Assembly (NCBI RefSeq): GCF_019599045.1
Contig: NZ_CP080623.1
Location: 766,501 to 830,500, forward strand
Direction: 5' to 3'
DNA: 64,000 nucleotides
Source: Roseovarius sp. SCSIO 43702
GTDB lineage: Bacteria > Pseudomonadota > Alphaproteobacteria > Rhodobacterales > Rhodobacteraceae
Position 1 is the stretch's first letter. Each line of letters begins with the position of its first letter. A model generated the notes under the pieces. The model made no database searches, had not been told where the DNA came from, and saw only the letters and a program-made list of their open reading frames with translations. The translations under genes were made by a program, and so were the position numbers. This document shows, piece by piece, positions 51,379-59,811 of the stretch.

Positions 51379-51987
51379 TCAGGGCACGAGCGCCTTGATG
51401 GCGGCCGCGTGATCGGGTGAGGCGGCAAGCGTGTCGGCGGCAAGCGCATGCGCGTCGGACATGAGTGCCCCGGCTTCGCTCACGCGGTCGACGAGACCCC
51501 AGTCAAGCGCGGTTGCCGCGTCGATCTTCTGACCTGCCATGAGGATGAGCTTGGCCCGCGCGGGCCCTACGAGCGCGGCGAGCCGTGCCGGATCCGAAGG
51601 CTGCGGCAGGAAGCCGAGTTTCATCACCGGGTAGAAGAACCTTGCCGCCGGCACGGCGATGCGGAGATCGCAAGCCAGAACCATGCCCATCGCGCCCCCC
51701 GCCACGGTGCCGTTGAGCGCGGCTATGGCAAGGCCGGGGAAACCCGCGATCGCTGTCGAAAGCCGTTCCCAGTCCAGGCTGGTGGCAAGGCCGGCGCGCG
51801 CGGCGTCGAGGTCGGCACCCGCGCTGAAGACCTTGCCCGCCCCGGTCAGGACCATGACCCGGGCGTCGCCTGCGCTCTCGGCTTGTTTAGCCAGGTCGGA
51901 CAGCATCTCGGCGGTGAGTGAATTGGCCTTGTCGGGCCGGTCGATCGTCAGGGTCAGGATGCCGCCGTTACGGTCTGCCCGGATCAT
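51379..51987 (-). CDS. short enoyl-CoA hydratase/isomerase-family protein
   Basis: A 202-residue crotonase-fold protein. The CoA-binding oxyanion loops are GKVFSAGADLDA (about residue 58) and ALNGTVAGGAMGMVLACDL (about 93). It is about 50 residues shorter than typical hydratases (255) because the C-terminal trimerisation helices are missing, and the usual pair of catalytic Glu is not evident (the second position reads FYPVMKLGFLPQP). The start overlaps the SDR stop (ATGA), so the two form one unit. Confidence 0.8.
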   Translation of the reverse strand: MIRADRNGGILTLTIDRPDKANSLTAEMLSDLAKQAESAGDARVMVLTGAGKVFSAGADLDAARAGLATSLDWERLSTAIAGFPGLAIAALNGTVAGGAMGMVLACDLRIAVPAARFFYPVMKLGFLPQPSDPARLAALVGPARAKLILMAGQKIDAATALDWGLVDRVSEAGALMSDAHALAADTLAASPDHAAAIKALVP

Positions 51988-52733
51988 GCGAGGCCGACCT
52001 TCGCGCGGATCTGCGGATCGCGCAGGGATATTTCCTGCCCGAGCCAGCCTTCGGCATCGGGGCCACACATCCAAAGGAGGGCACGTGCCGGCCATTCGGG
52101 CGGAATGTGGTCGGACCAGTCGAGTGCACTGACCGGATTGATGCCGCTATCCTTGATCCGGTGCTGCATGTCGGTCGCCACGGTTCCGGGCGACAGGCCC
52201 ATGATACGCAGGCCCTTTTCGGCCGCTTCCAGATGCGCGGCCTCGGTCAGCATCGCGGCACCGGCCTTGGACGCGCAATAGTGGCTCCAGCCTTCCAGCG
52301 CGTGATGCGCGGCGCCCGAGGAGACTGTCAGGATCGTGCCCTCCCCCCGGGCGATCATGCCGGGCATGACCGCGCGCATTCCGTGATAGACGCCCGTAAG
52401 GTTGACGTCGATTGCCTGTGCCCATGCCGCGGGGTCGGATGTCGCAAGCTCGGAGATCGGGTCGATCACGCCCGCGTTGTTGACGAGAATGTCGGGCACG
52501 CCGAAGGCCTCCTGTGTTCTGGCCACGGCATCCTCCATGGCCCGCCACTCGGAGACGTCGCAGGTGATCGGGAGGGCATTTTCACCGATCTCGTCCGAAA
52601 GGCGCTCGATCTCGTCGCGGCTGCGCGCGAGAAGGGCGACCTTCGCCCCGGCATCGGCAAAGACCCGCGCGGCGGCTGCTCCGATGCCCCGGCTCGCGCC
52701 GGTGATGATCACGGTTTTCCCTTTAACTGACAT
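51984..52733 (-). CDS. SDR-family oxidoreductase
   Basis: A 249-residue classical SDR. The cofactor motif is TGASRGIG (residue 11), the NNAG motif ILVNNAGV, the Ser in LTVSSGAA and the active site YCASKAGAAM (Tyr about 152, Lys 156). TGASRGIG followed by LLARSRDE suggests NADP(H) preference. It is co-directional and coupled with the short enoyl-CoA hydratase, and the pair lies next to the TRAP operon, which may bring in the substrate. Confidence 0.88.
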   Translation of the reverse strand: MSVKGKTVIITGASRGIGAAAARVFADAGAKVALLARSRDEIERLSDEIGENALPITCDVSEWRAMEDAVARTQEAFGVPDILVNNAGVIDPISELATSDPAAWAQAIDVNLTGVYHGMRAVMPGMIARGEGTILTVSSGAAHHALEGWSHYCASKAGAAMLTEAAHLEAAEKGLRIMGLSPGTVATDMQHRIKDSGINPVSALDWSDHIPPEWPARALLWMCGPDAEGWLGQEISLRDPQIRAKVGLA

Positions 52734-52865
52734 TCCTGACCCTTATACTGATCCACAACCGTTCGTAACGTGCGAGGCCGCGCGAGGTCCAGCGGGAAGA
52801 ACCGCTTTCCTGCGCAGGCAGGCAGGTCTCGACAGGTCGACATATTCCAACCAATAGGGGGTTTC

Positions 52866-54377
52866 ATGAGTGCATTGACAAGATTTGGCGGCGTGGCCGC
52901 GACGATGGGTTTCGTCCTCACCGGCACCTCTGCCGTCGCCGACGTCACACCGCAGCAGGTCTGGGAGGACTGGAAGGGCTACATGACCGCCTTCGGCTAT
53001 ACCATAGAGGCCGAGGAGGCGACGTCGGGCAACGGTCTGACCGTCACCGACATCGTCATGGACGTGCCGATGCCCGAGGATGAGGGCAGCGTGACGCTGA
53101 AGTTCCCCGAACTCACATTTGCAGAGGCCGGTAACGGAACCGTCACCGTGACCTTCCCCTCGCCGATGCCCATCATGATCGAGGCTTCGGACGACGAAGG
53201 TATGGGCAGTGTCACGCTGGATTACATCACCCAGGGCTATTCGATGATCGCGGCCGGGGATCCCGGTGCGATCACCTATACCTACGAGGCCGAATCCATC
53301 GTGCTGGAGCTGGTCGAGGCAACGTCGGACGGCACGGAAGAAGAGATCGGCGATGCCCGCGTCGAGATCCGCGACGTGAGCGGGACGGCCGAAACCATGT
53401 CGGGCGATCTGCGCAAGACGGTCCAAGCCTTCGAATCGGGTCCCGTTACCTATGCTCTCGATTTCACCGATGCCGAGAAAGGCGACCGCGTGCAGCTGAG
53501 CGGCGAGACCGAGAGCCTGGCCGTCGCGGCCAACTTCGCGATGCCGGTCGATGCCGACCTGGCGGACATGGACGCGGCGCTCGAAGCGGGGTTCGCATTG
53601 GATAGCGAATATACCTTCGGCCCCGGCAACATGAACCTCGATGTGGATCAGGCGTCCGAAGGCGAAGCCTTCCAGTTCAAATCGACGAGCAGCGGCGGCG
53701 CCTTCGGTGTCGCGATGGATGCCGGGAACCTGTCCTACGAGCTTGCGTATCGCGACCTGACCATGGACCTCGCCAGCTCGGACTTGCCTTTCCCTGTCTC
53801 CGTGGCGTCCGAGGAGATGGGGGTCGACCTTGCCGTGCCTATTGCCAAGGGAGACGCACCGCAGGATTTCGACCTGGCCGTTGCCTTGCGCGGCTTCACG
53901 ATGTCCGAGTTCATCTGGGGCATGTTCGACCCCGAAGCCAAGCTGCCGCGCGATCCCGCGACCATCGCGCTCGATCTTTCGGGTAAGGCGACGCTCAATG
54001 CCGATCTCATGGATGAGGACGCGATGGAGAGCACGAATGTGCCTGGCGAAGTGAACGAGGTCACGCTCAACGCTCTCGAACTGAGCTTCGCGGGCGCGGA
54101 GTTGACTGGCACGGGCGCCCTGGAACTCGATAACAGCGACATGACGACCTACGAGGGTATGCCCAAGCCCGTGGGCACGATCACCCTTGCCCTGACCGGT
54201 GGCAACACGTTGCTCGACAAGCTTGTCGAGATGGGCCTCCTGCCCGAAGAGCAGGCGATGAGCGCGCGCATGATGCTGGGCGTGTTCGCGGTTCCGGTGG
54301 GCGACGACAGCCTGGAATCGAAGCTCGAATTCACCGAGGACGGGCAAATGCTCGCCAACGGTCAGCGCCTCAAGTAA
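52866..54377 (+). CDS. DUF2125-type exported protein
   Basis: A 503-residue protein with an N-terminal signal sequence (FGGVAATMGFVLTGTSAVA) and a long beta-rich, acidic mature part with repeated strand patterns. It matches the alphaproteobacterial DUF2125 type, whose role is not established; a periplasmic or outer-membrane-associated location is likely. The ATG at 52866 gives the signal peptide; the ribosome site is weak (AGGGGG). A terminator follows directly. Confidence 0.75.
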   Translation: MSALTRFGGVAATMGFVLTGTSAVADVTPQQVWEDWKGYMTAFGYTIEAEEATSGNGLTVTDIVMDVPMPEDEGSVTLKFPELTFAEAGNGTVTVTFPSPMPIMIEASDDEGMGSVTLDYITQGYSMIAAGDPGAITYTYEAESIVLELVEATSDGTEEEIGDARVEIRDVSGTAETMSGDLRKTVQAFESGPVTYALDFTDAEKGDRVQLSGETESLAVAANFAMPVDADLADMDAALEAGFALDSEYTFGPGNMNLDVDQASEGEAFQFKSTSSGGAFGVAMDAGNLSYELAYRDLTMDLASSDLPFPVSVASEEMGVDLAVPIAKGDAPQDFDLAVALRGFTMSEFIWGMFDPEAKLPRDPATIALDLSGKATLNADLMDEDAMESTNVPGEVNEVTLNALELSFAGAELTGTGALELDNSDMTTYEGMPKPVGTITLALTGGNTLLDKLVEMGLLPEEQAMSARMMLGVFAVPVGDDSLESKLEFTEDGQMLANGQRLK

Positions 54378-54405
54378 CTCCGCGCCGACAATGGGCCATC
54401 GAAGG

Positions 54406-54439
54406 GGGCCGTTCGCAAGATGCGAGCGGCCCTTGTCTT
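54406..54439 (+). terminator. terminator of the DUF2125 gene
   Basis: GGGCCGTTCGCA (54406-54417) pairs with TGCGAGCGGCCC (54421-54432) with one wobble, followed by TTGTCTT. It begins 29 bases past the stop codon. Confidence 0.8.
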
Positions 54440-54487
54440 GCGTCGGCGGCGCGTCTACCTGTCGGCGGCATGACCCGGAGGCGCCAG

Positions 54488-55834
54488 ATGACCGAGACAC
54501 CGCAAGCCCTGACCGAAGCCCTGATCGACGCGGCGCAGAAGGCCGGGGCGGACGCCGCCGACGCCATGGCCTCGAGGGGCACGTCGATCACGGTGGACGT
54601 GCGAAACCGCGCGCTGGAACAGGCCGAGCGGGCGGAAAGCGTCGATATCGGGCTTCGGGTGTTCCTTGGACGACGGCAGGCGACGGTGTCGGCGTCCGAT
54701 ATCCGGGACGCGACCGTCAGGGCGCTGGCAGAGCGCGCCGTGGCGATGGCGCGCGAGGCACCAGAGGACCCCTATGCGGGGCTTGCCGGCGCCGATGAGG
54801 TGGCGAGGGAATGGGATGTCGCCGCGCTCGACCTCGAGGATCGGGGGCCGGAACCCGCGCCCGACGCGCTCGAGGAGGCGGCGCGTCGTGCCGAGGCGGC
54901 AGCGCGGGACGTGGCGGGCGTGACACAGGTTCAGTCCGCAACGGCGGCCTATGGCCGCGACGTGGTTCACCTGGCCACGAGCAACGGGTTCTCGGGCGGC
55001 TACGCGCGCACCGATCATGTCGTCTCCTGCGTGGCGATCGCCGGGTCGGGCAGCGGCATGGAGCGTGACCACGACAGCGACGGACGCATCCACCGCGAGG
55101 ATATGCGCAGCCCCGAGAGCATCGGGCGGCGCGCGGGTGAGCGCGCGGCCGAGCGCGAGGGCGCGCGGAAGCCGCCGACCGGTGCCTACCCCGTGCTCTT
55201 CGACGAGAGGGTCGCGCGCAGCCTGATCGGGCATCTGCTTGCCGCGGCAAACGGGGCCGCGATCGCGCGGGGGTCGTCCTGGCTTCTGAACAAGCTTGGC
55301 GAGCCGGTCCTGCCGGAGGCCCTGAGCCTGGTCGAGGATCCGCACCGCCCGCGCGTCATGGGCTCGCGCGCCTTCGATGGCGAGGGGCTGGCAACGAAGC
55401 GGCGGACCATCGTGGAGGATGGCCGCCTATTGGGCTGGACGCTTGACCTGGCGACGGCGCGGCAGTTGGGGATGAGGTCCACCGCGAATGCCCAGAGGAG
55501 CACCTCGGGCACGCCGCGGCCGGGCATCTGGAACGTCGCGCTGACCCAAGGCGACGCAAGCCGCGATGACCTGATCCGGGAGATGGGCGAGGGGCTGCTG
55601 GTGACGTCGATGATCGGCTCGACTATCAACCCCAACACGGGCGATTACTCGCGCGGTGTCGCCGGATTCTGGGTCGAGGGGGGTGAAATCGCCTATCCGG
55701 TCAACGAGGGCACCATTGCGGGCAGCCTGCCCGACTTCTTGCGGCGCGTGACACCGGCCAATGACGCGCGCACGCACCTGTCGCATGTCGTGCCCTCGCT
55801 CCTCGTGGAGGGGCTCACGCTTGCCGGGGTCTGA
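54488..55834 (+). CDS. pmbA: PmbA/TldE metalloprotease-family protein
   Basis: A 448-residue TldD/PmbA-fold protein. It lacks the HExxxH zinc motif of TldD, marking it as the PmbA/TldE partner. Family landmarks are GTSITVDVRNRALEQAERAE near residue 25 and STINPNTGDYSRGVAGFWVE near residue 380. The TldD/TldE complex digests unfolded peptides, CcdA and some modified peptides. The ATG at 54488 follows CGGAGG. tldD is not in the window. Confidence 0.9.
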   Translation: MTETPQALTEALIDAAQKAGADAADAMASRGTSITVDVRNRALEQAERAESVDIGLRVFLGRRQATVSASDIRDATVRALAERAVAMAREAPEDPYAGLAGADEVAREWDVAALDLEDRGPEPAPDALEEAARRAEAAARDVAGVTQVQSATAAYGRDVVHLATSNGFSGGYARTDHVVSCVAIAGSGSGMERDHDSDGRIHREDMRSPESIGRRAGERAAEREGARKPPTGAYPVLFDERVARSLIGHLLAAANGAAIARGSSWLLNKLGEPVLPEALSLVEDPHRPRVMGSRAFDGEGLATKRRTIVEDGRLLGWTLDLATARQLGMRSTANAQRSTSGTPRPGIWNVALTQGDASRDDLIREMGEGLLVTSMIGSTINPNTGDYSRGVAGFWVEGGEIAYPVNEGTIAGSLPDFLRRVTPANDARTHLSHVVPSLLVEGLTLAGV

Positions 55835-56597
55835 CCTCGCGCTCCTGACCGACGCCGCGCGTGAGGCGGGGCGGATCGCCGCGCGCTATTTCGAGCGCGG
55901 TGCGGAGCGCTGGGACAAGCCCGCAGGTGCGGGGCCGGTGACCGAAGCCGACCTTGCCGTCAATGGTATGCTGAGCGCGGAATTGCGCGGCGCGCGTCCC
56001 GATTACGGGTGGCTTTCGGAAGAGAGCGAAGACGGGGCAGCGCGCACGTCGCGGGAGCATGTGTTCATCATAGACCCGATCGACGGGACGCGCAGTTTCA
56101 TCGAAGGCTCGCGCGCATGGGCCCACGCGCTTTCGGTCGTGAAAGATGGAAAAGTCACCGCCGCGGTCGTCTACCTGCCCCTTCTGGACAAGCTCTATGC
56201 CGCCGAGGCGGGGGGCGGCGCCACGTTGAACGGCGCGCCGCTGACCGTGTCGCGCCGCACCGAGCCGTCGCAAGCCACGTTGCTGGCGGCGCGGCCCGCG
56301 CTGGAGCCGCGCCACTGGAAGCCCGGTGGCGCCCCGCCGTTTCGGCGCGAGCATCGCCCCTCGCTGGCCTATCGGCTGAGCCTCGTGGCGGAGGGGCGGT
56401 TCGACGCGATGCTCACGCTGCGGCCGACATGGGAATGGGACGTGGCAGCGGGCGATCTCATCCTGCGCGAGGCCGGCGCCACCATCACCGACCGGCGCGG
56501 CAACCCGCTTCTATTCAACAATCGACACCCGCAGCTTGACGGTGTGGCGGCGGCGGGGCCGGCTCTGCACGGTGTGTTGATGGACAACCTCGCCTGA
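55821..56597 (+). CDS. cysQ: inositol monophosphatase-superfamily phosphatase, CysQ-like
   Basis: A 258-residue Li-sensitive phosphatase-fold protein. Metal ligands are in WLSEESED (about residue 66), DPIDGTRSF (about 86) and EWDVAAGDLIL (about 206). The GTRSFIEGSRAWAHALSV sequence fits 3'(2'),5'-bisphosphate nucleotidases, which clear PAP in sulfur assimilation. The only well-placed start is TTG at 55821, 7 bases after GGAGGGG, giving a 14-base overlap with pmbA and coupled translation. Inositol phosphatase activity is an alternative. Confidence 0.83.
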   Translation: MPGSDLALLTDAAREAGRIAARYFERGAERWDKPAGAGPVTEADLAVNGMLSAELRGARPDYGWLSEESEDGAARTSREHVFIIDPIDGTRSFIEGSRAWAHALSVVKDGKVTAAVVYLPLLDKLYAAEAGGGATLNGAPLTVSRRTEPSQATLLAARPALEPRHWKPGGAPPFRREHRPSLAYRLSLVAEGRFDAMLTLRPTWEWDVAAGDLILREAGATITDRRGNPLLFNNRHPQLDGVAAAGPALHGVLMDNLA

Positions 56598-56601
56598 ACG
56601 A

Positions 56602-59013
56602 TCACAATGGGGTCAGCCCCGCGGTTTCCATCAGGCGGGCGGTCTCCTCGGCCAGCAGGCGCTCCTCGCCCGAGGCCCTGATCGGGACGCGCCCGGCTTC
56701 GAGGAAAAGCGGCGCGGCGAGGGGCGTCACGCGCTTGAGCCGCAGAAGGTCGATCCGGCCGTCGATCCGGGCGGCCATCTCCTCGATCCGCTGGAAATCG
56801 ACCAGGCCGCGCATCGCCTCGGTCCGCGTGATGCGCATGAGCAGGTGATCGGGATCATACTTCGCGAGGGTGTCATAGAGGATGTCGGACGACATGGTGG
56901 CCTGGCGTCCCGACTTGCGGCTGCCGGGCGAGTTGCGATTGATGAGCCCCGCGATGGTGGCCGAGGCGCGGAACGTGCGCTTCATCATGGCATTCCCCGC
57001 AAGCCAGCGGTCGAGCCCCGCGCGCAAGGCCCCGATCTCGAAAAGGCCGCTCGCGTCGGTCAACGGCTCGAGCCCCCATATGAGCGTCGCGTAATCGGTC
57101 GAGACGAAGCCGAGCGGATCGAGCCCCATTTCCTCCATGCGCTTCGACAGTATGAGACCCAGGGTCTGTTGCGCGTTGCGCCCGGCAAAGCCGTAGATGC
57201 AGGCGTGTTCGCGCCCCTCGTGCGGGAAGCTCTCGATCAGCAGGCGTTCGGCGCGGGGCATGCGCGATACCTCGCGCTGAAGCCTGAGCCAGTCGCGCGT
57301 ATGGTCGGGCAAATCGGGCCAGTCATCCTGTCCGAGCATCGCGAGGATGCGCTGGCTGAGTTGCGTGGAGGTGGCGAACTTCGTGCCTCCGAAGACCGCG
57401 ATCTTGGGCTTCCTGGCCGCATCGCGCGAGACCTCGACAATCATCTCGCGCAGGCCTTCATAGCGCACGATCTGACCGCCGATCAGGAACGTGTCGCCCT
57501 TGGTGAGCGATGCGGCGAAGCCCTCTTCGACCTCGCCCAGGGGCGCGCCGCCGCGGGATTTGTGCAGCCGCACCTTCAGCAGATCGGTGTCCTGGATGGT
57601 GCCGATATTCATGCGGATGAGCCGCGCCGCGCGCGGGTCGCGCAATTGCCAGAGGCCGTCTGGGCGCTGCTTGAGCCTTTGCCACTGGTCATAGGCGCGG
57701 AGCGCGTAGCCGCCCGTCGCGCAGAAGTCGAGACAATCGTCGAAATCGGCGCGGGACAGGGCGGCATAGGGGCCCGCGGCGGTGACTTCGGCATAGAGCG
57801 CATCGGCATCGAAGGGACCGGCGCAGGCGGTGATGAGGACGTGCTGGCACAGCACGTCGAGCGGACCGGGGCCGCGCGGTTCGCCGTCGAGATCGCGTTC
57901 GCGCACCGCCTCGAGCGCGGCACGGCATTCGACGACCTCGAAGCGGTTGGCCGGCACGAGCCGCGCCTTGGACGGGGCGTTGTAGCGGTGGTTCGCGCGA
58001 CCGATGCGCTGCACCAGACGCTTGACGTTCTTGGGGGCGCCGATCTGGATCACGAGGTCCACGTCGCCCCAGTCCAGCCCGAGATCGAGACTGCCGGTGC
58101 AGACCACGGCACGCAACGCCCCGCGCTGCATGGCGCTTTCGACACGTTCACGCTGCACCCGGTCGAGAGAGCCGTGATGAATGCCGATGGGAAGCGCGTC
58201 TTCGTTGGCAAGCCACAGGTTATGAAAGAAAATCTCGGCCTGGGCGCGGGTGTTGTGGAAGATGAGCGTGGTCTTGTGGCGGCGCACCTCGTCGAGCACC
58301 GCCGGGATCGCGTGGGCCGCGCCACCCCCGGCCCAAGGGGGCGGATCGGGCACGTCGAGCATGGCGATGTCGGGTTCGGGGCCGGGATCGGCGTGGAGGA
58401 TCGCGCAAGGATCGGGATGCCGCGCCATGAGGCGCGCGATCGCGGCGGGGTCTTCGACCGTCGCCGAAAGTCCCACGCGCCGCAGCCCCGGACAGAGCGC
58501 CTGAAGCCGCGAGAGCGCGAGGAAAAGCTGATCGCCCCGCTTGCTTTCCGCGAGGGCATGCACCTCGTCGATGACGACGCGCTTCAGACCGGCGAAGATG
58601 CGCGGCGCGTCCTCGTAGGAGGTCATGAGCGCAAGGCTCTCGGGCGTGGTCAGCAGGATATGCGGCGGGTCCGCGCGCTGACGCCGTTTCTGCGTGTAGG
58701 AGGTATCGCCGGTGCGATCCTCAATCCGTATGTCGAGGCCCATCTCGGTGACGGGCATCAGAAGATTGCGTTTTATGTCGGCGGCGAGGGCCTTCAACGG
58801 GGAGATGTATAGCGTGTGAAGCCCCGCGGAAGGGTTAACGCCCAGTTCGCACAAGGTGGGGAGGAACCCGGCAAGTGTCTTGCCCCCGCCCGTGGGCGCG
58901 ATCAGCAGGAGCGCCGGATCGTCGGCCCGGTCGAGCATGGCCTGCTGATGCGGGTGGATCGACCAGCCCCGCGAGATGAACCAGTCGGCGAGAAAATCGG
59001 GTAGCCCCGTCAT
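56602..59013 (-). CDS. Lhr-type DEXH helicase (ligase-associated DNA damage response)
   Basis: An 803-residue SF2 helicase. Motif I is LIAPTGGGKTLAG (residue 37), Ia LYISPLKALAADIKRN, II VVIDEVHALAE, III GLSATVEDP, and V/VI are LDLGLDWGDVDLVIQIGAP and QRIGRANHR. The long C-terminal Lhr-core region follows. The length matches the short ligase-associated Lhr proteins. Such helicases usually sit with a metallophosphoesterase (pdeM) and an ATP-dependent ligase; neither is seen here. Confidence 0.9.
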   Translation of the reverse strand: MTGLPDFLADWFISRGWSIHPHQQAMLDRADDPALLLIAPTGGGKTLAGFLPTLCELGVNPSAGLHTLYISPLKALAADIKRNLLMPVTEMGLDIRIEDRTGDTSYTQKRRQRADPPHILLTTPESLALMTSYEDAPRIFAGLKRVVIDEVHALAESKRGDQLFLALSRLQALCPGLRRVGLSATVEDPAAIARLMARHPDPCAILHADPGPEPDIAMLDVPDPPPWAGGGAAHAIPAVLDEVRRHKTTLIFHNTRAQAEIFFHNLWLANEDALPIGIHHGSLDRVQRERVESAMQRGALRAVVCTGSLDLGLDWGDVDLVIQIGAPKNVKRLVQRIGRANHRYNAPSKARLVPANRFEVVECRAALEAVRERDLDGEPRGPGPLDVLCQHVLITACAGPFDADALYAEVTAAGPYAALSRADFDDCLDFCATGGYALRAYDQWQRLKQRPDGLWQLRDPRAARLIRMNIGTIQDTDLLKVRLHKSRGGAPLGEVEEGFAASLTKGDTFLIGGQIVRYEGLREMIVEVSRDAARKPKIAVFGGTKFATSTQLSQRILAMLGQDDWPDLPDHTRDWLRLQREVSRMPRAERLLIESFPHEGREHACIYGFAGRNAQQTLGLILSKRMEEMGLDPLGFVSTDYATLIWGLEPLTDASGLFEIGALRAGLDRWLAGNAMMKRTFRASATIAGLINRNSPGSRKSGRQATMSSDILYDTLAKYDPDHLLMRITRTEAMRGLVDFQRIEEMAARIDGRIDLLRLKRVTPLAAPLFLEAGRVPIRASGEERLLAEETARLMETAGLTPL

Positions 59014-59016
59014 GCG

Positions 59017-59727
59017 CTACCAGTCGCTTTGCTCTTCCGAGATGCGCATGAAGAGAACCTGTGTGCTTTCCGAGGCGCGGGGGCTGTAAGCGAAATCGTG
59101 GCGATGCAGGTCATGAAACATCTTTCTTACGCCGTTGGCGCCGATGTAACGGCGATGGACCTCGACATATATGTGCCGCACGTTGCCGAAATCCACCTCT
59201 TCGAAAAGCGAGGCCTCACCCCCTTCGATGTCGCAGATGATGACCGTGGGATCGCACTCGCGGATCATCGCGCTGAGCCGCCTGACGGGGGCATCGACCA
59301 GCGTTGAGGGCAGATCCTTCGGATTTTCGAAGGAGGATGACCAGAACGGCTCGGTCACGTGGAAGGGCACGGTGCCGGAGCGCGGCATGTCGGCGTTGTC
59401 GGGCAGCAGAACGGCGTTGTGAACCTCGGCGGTCACGCCGTTCAACTCGTGGACGCGTCGGATATAGTCCGCGAGGACCGGGTTCGCCTCGACGCAGGTG
59501 ATGGATTGCGGCGCGATATGGGCGGCGAGATAGGTGGAGATGAAGCCGATGCCCGCCCCGATCTCGAGCACGCGGTCCTTCTGTGTCACGAACCGCGGCA
59601 ACCCGACAGCCTCGGGCGTCTCGTAGAACTCCTTGCGCAGCTTCTTGGCGACCTTGGGCTGAATGACCGCGGGGTCGACCGGGATTTGAACGCCGCGCGA
59701 CGTGATGATTTCCAAGGCTTGCCCCAT
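59017..59727 (-). CDS. FkbM-family methyltransferase
   Basis: A 236-residue SAM methyltransferase. Motif I is VLEIGAGIGFISTYLAAH (about residue 53), followed by CVEANPVLADYIRRVHELNG and the FkbM segment IICDIEGGEASLFEEVDF. Such enzymes O-methylate sugars or lipids. It ends 3 bases before the helicase start on the same strand, so the two may be co-transcribed although their roles look unrelated. Confidence 0.82.
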   Translation of the reverse strand: MGQALEIITSRGVQIPVDPAVIQPKVAKKLRKEFYETPEAVGLPRFVTQKDRVLEIGAGIGFISTYLAAHIAPQSITCVEANPVLADYIRRVHELNGVTAEVHNAVLLPDNADMPRSGTVPFHVTEPFWSSSFENPKDLPSTLVDAPVRRLSAMIRECDPTVIICDIEGGEASLFEEVDFGNVRHIYVEVHRRYIGANGVRKMFHDLHRHDFAYSPRASESTQVLFMRISEEQSDW

Positions 59728-59811
59728 CGTTCCGGATTTGTGGGCAAGGATAGACCGGCGGCGCCCCGGGGACCAGTGCGCAAAGCCGAAGCGCGGACGG
59801 TTTCCGAGTGC

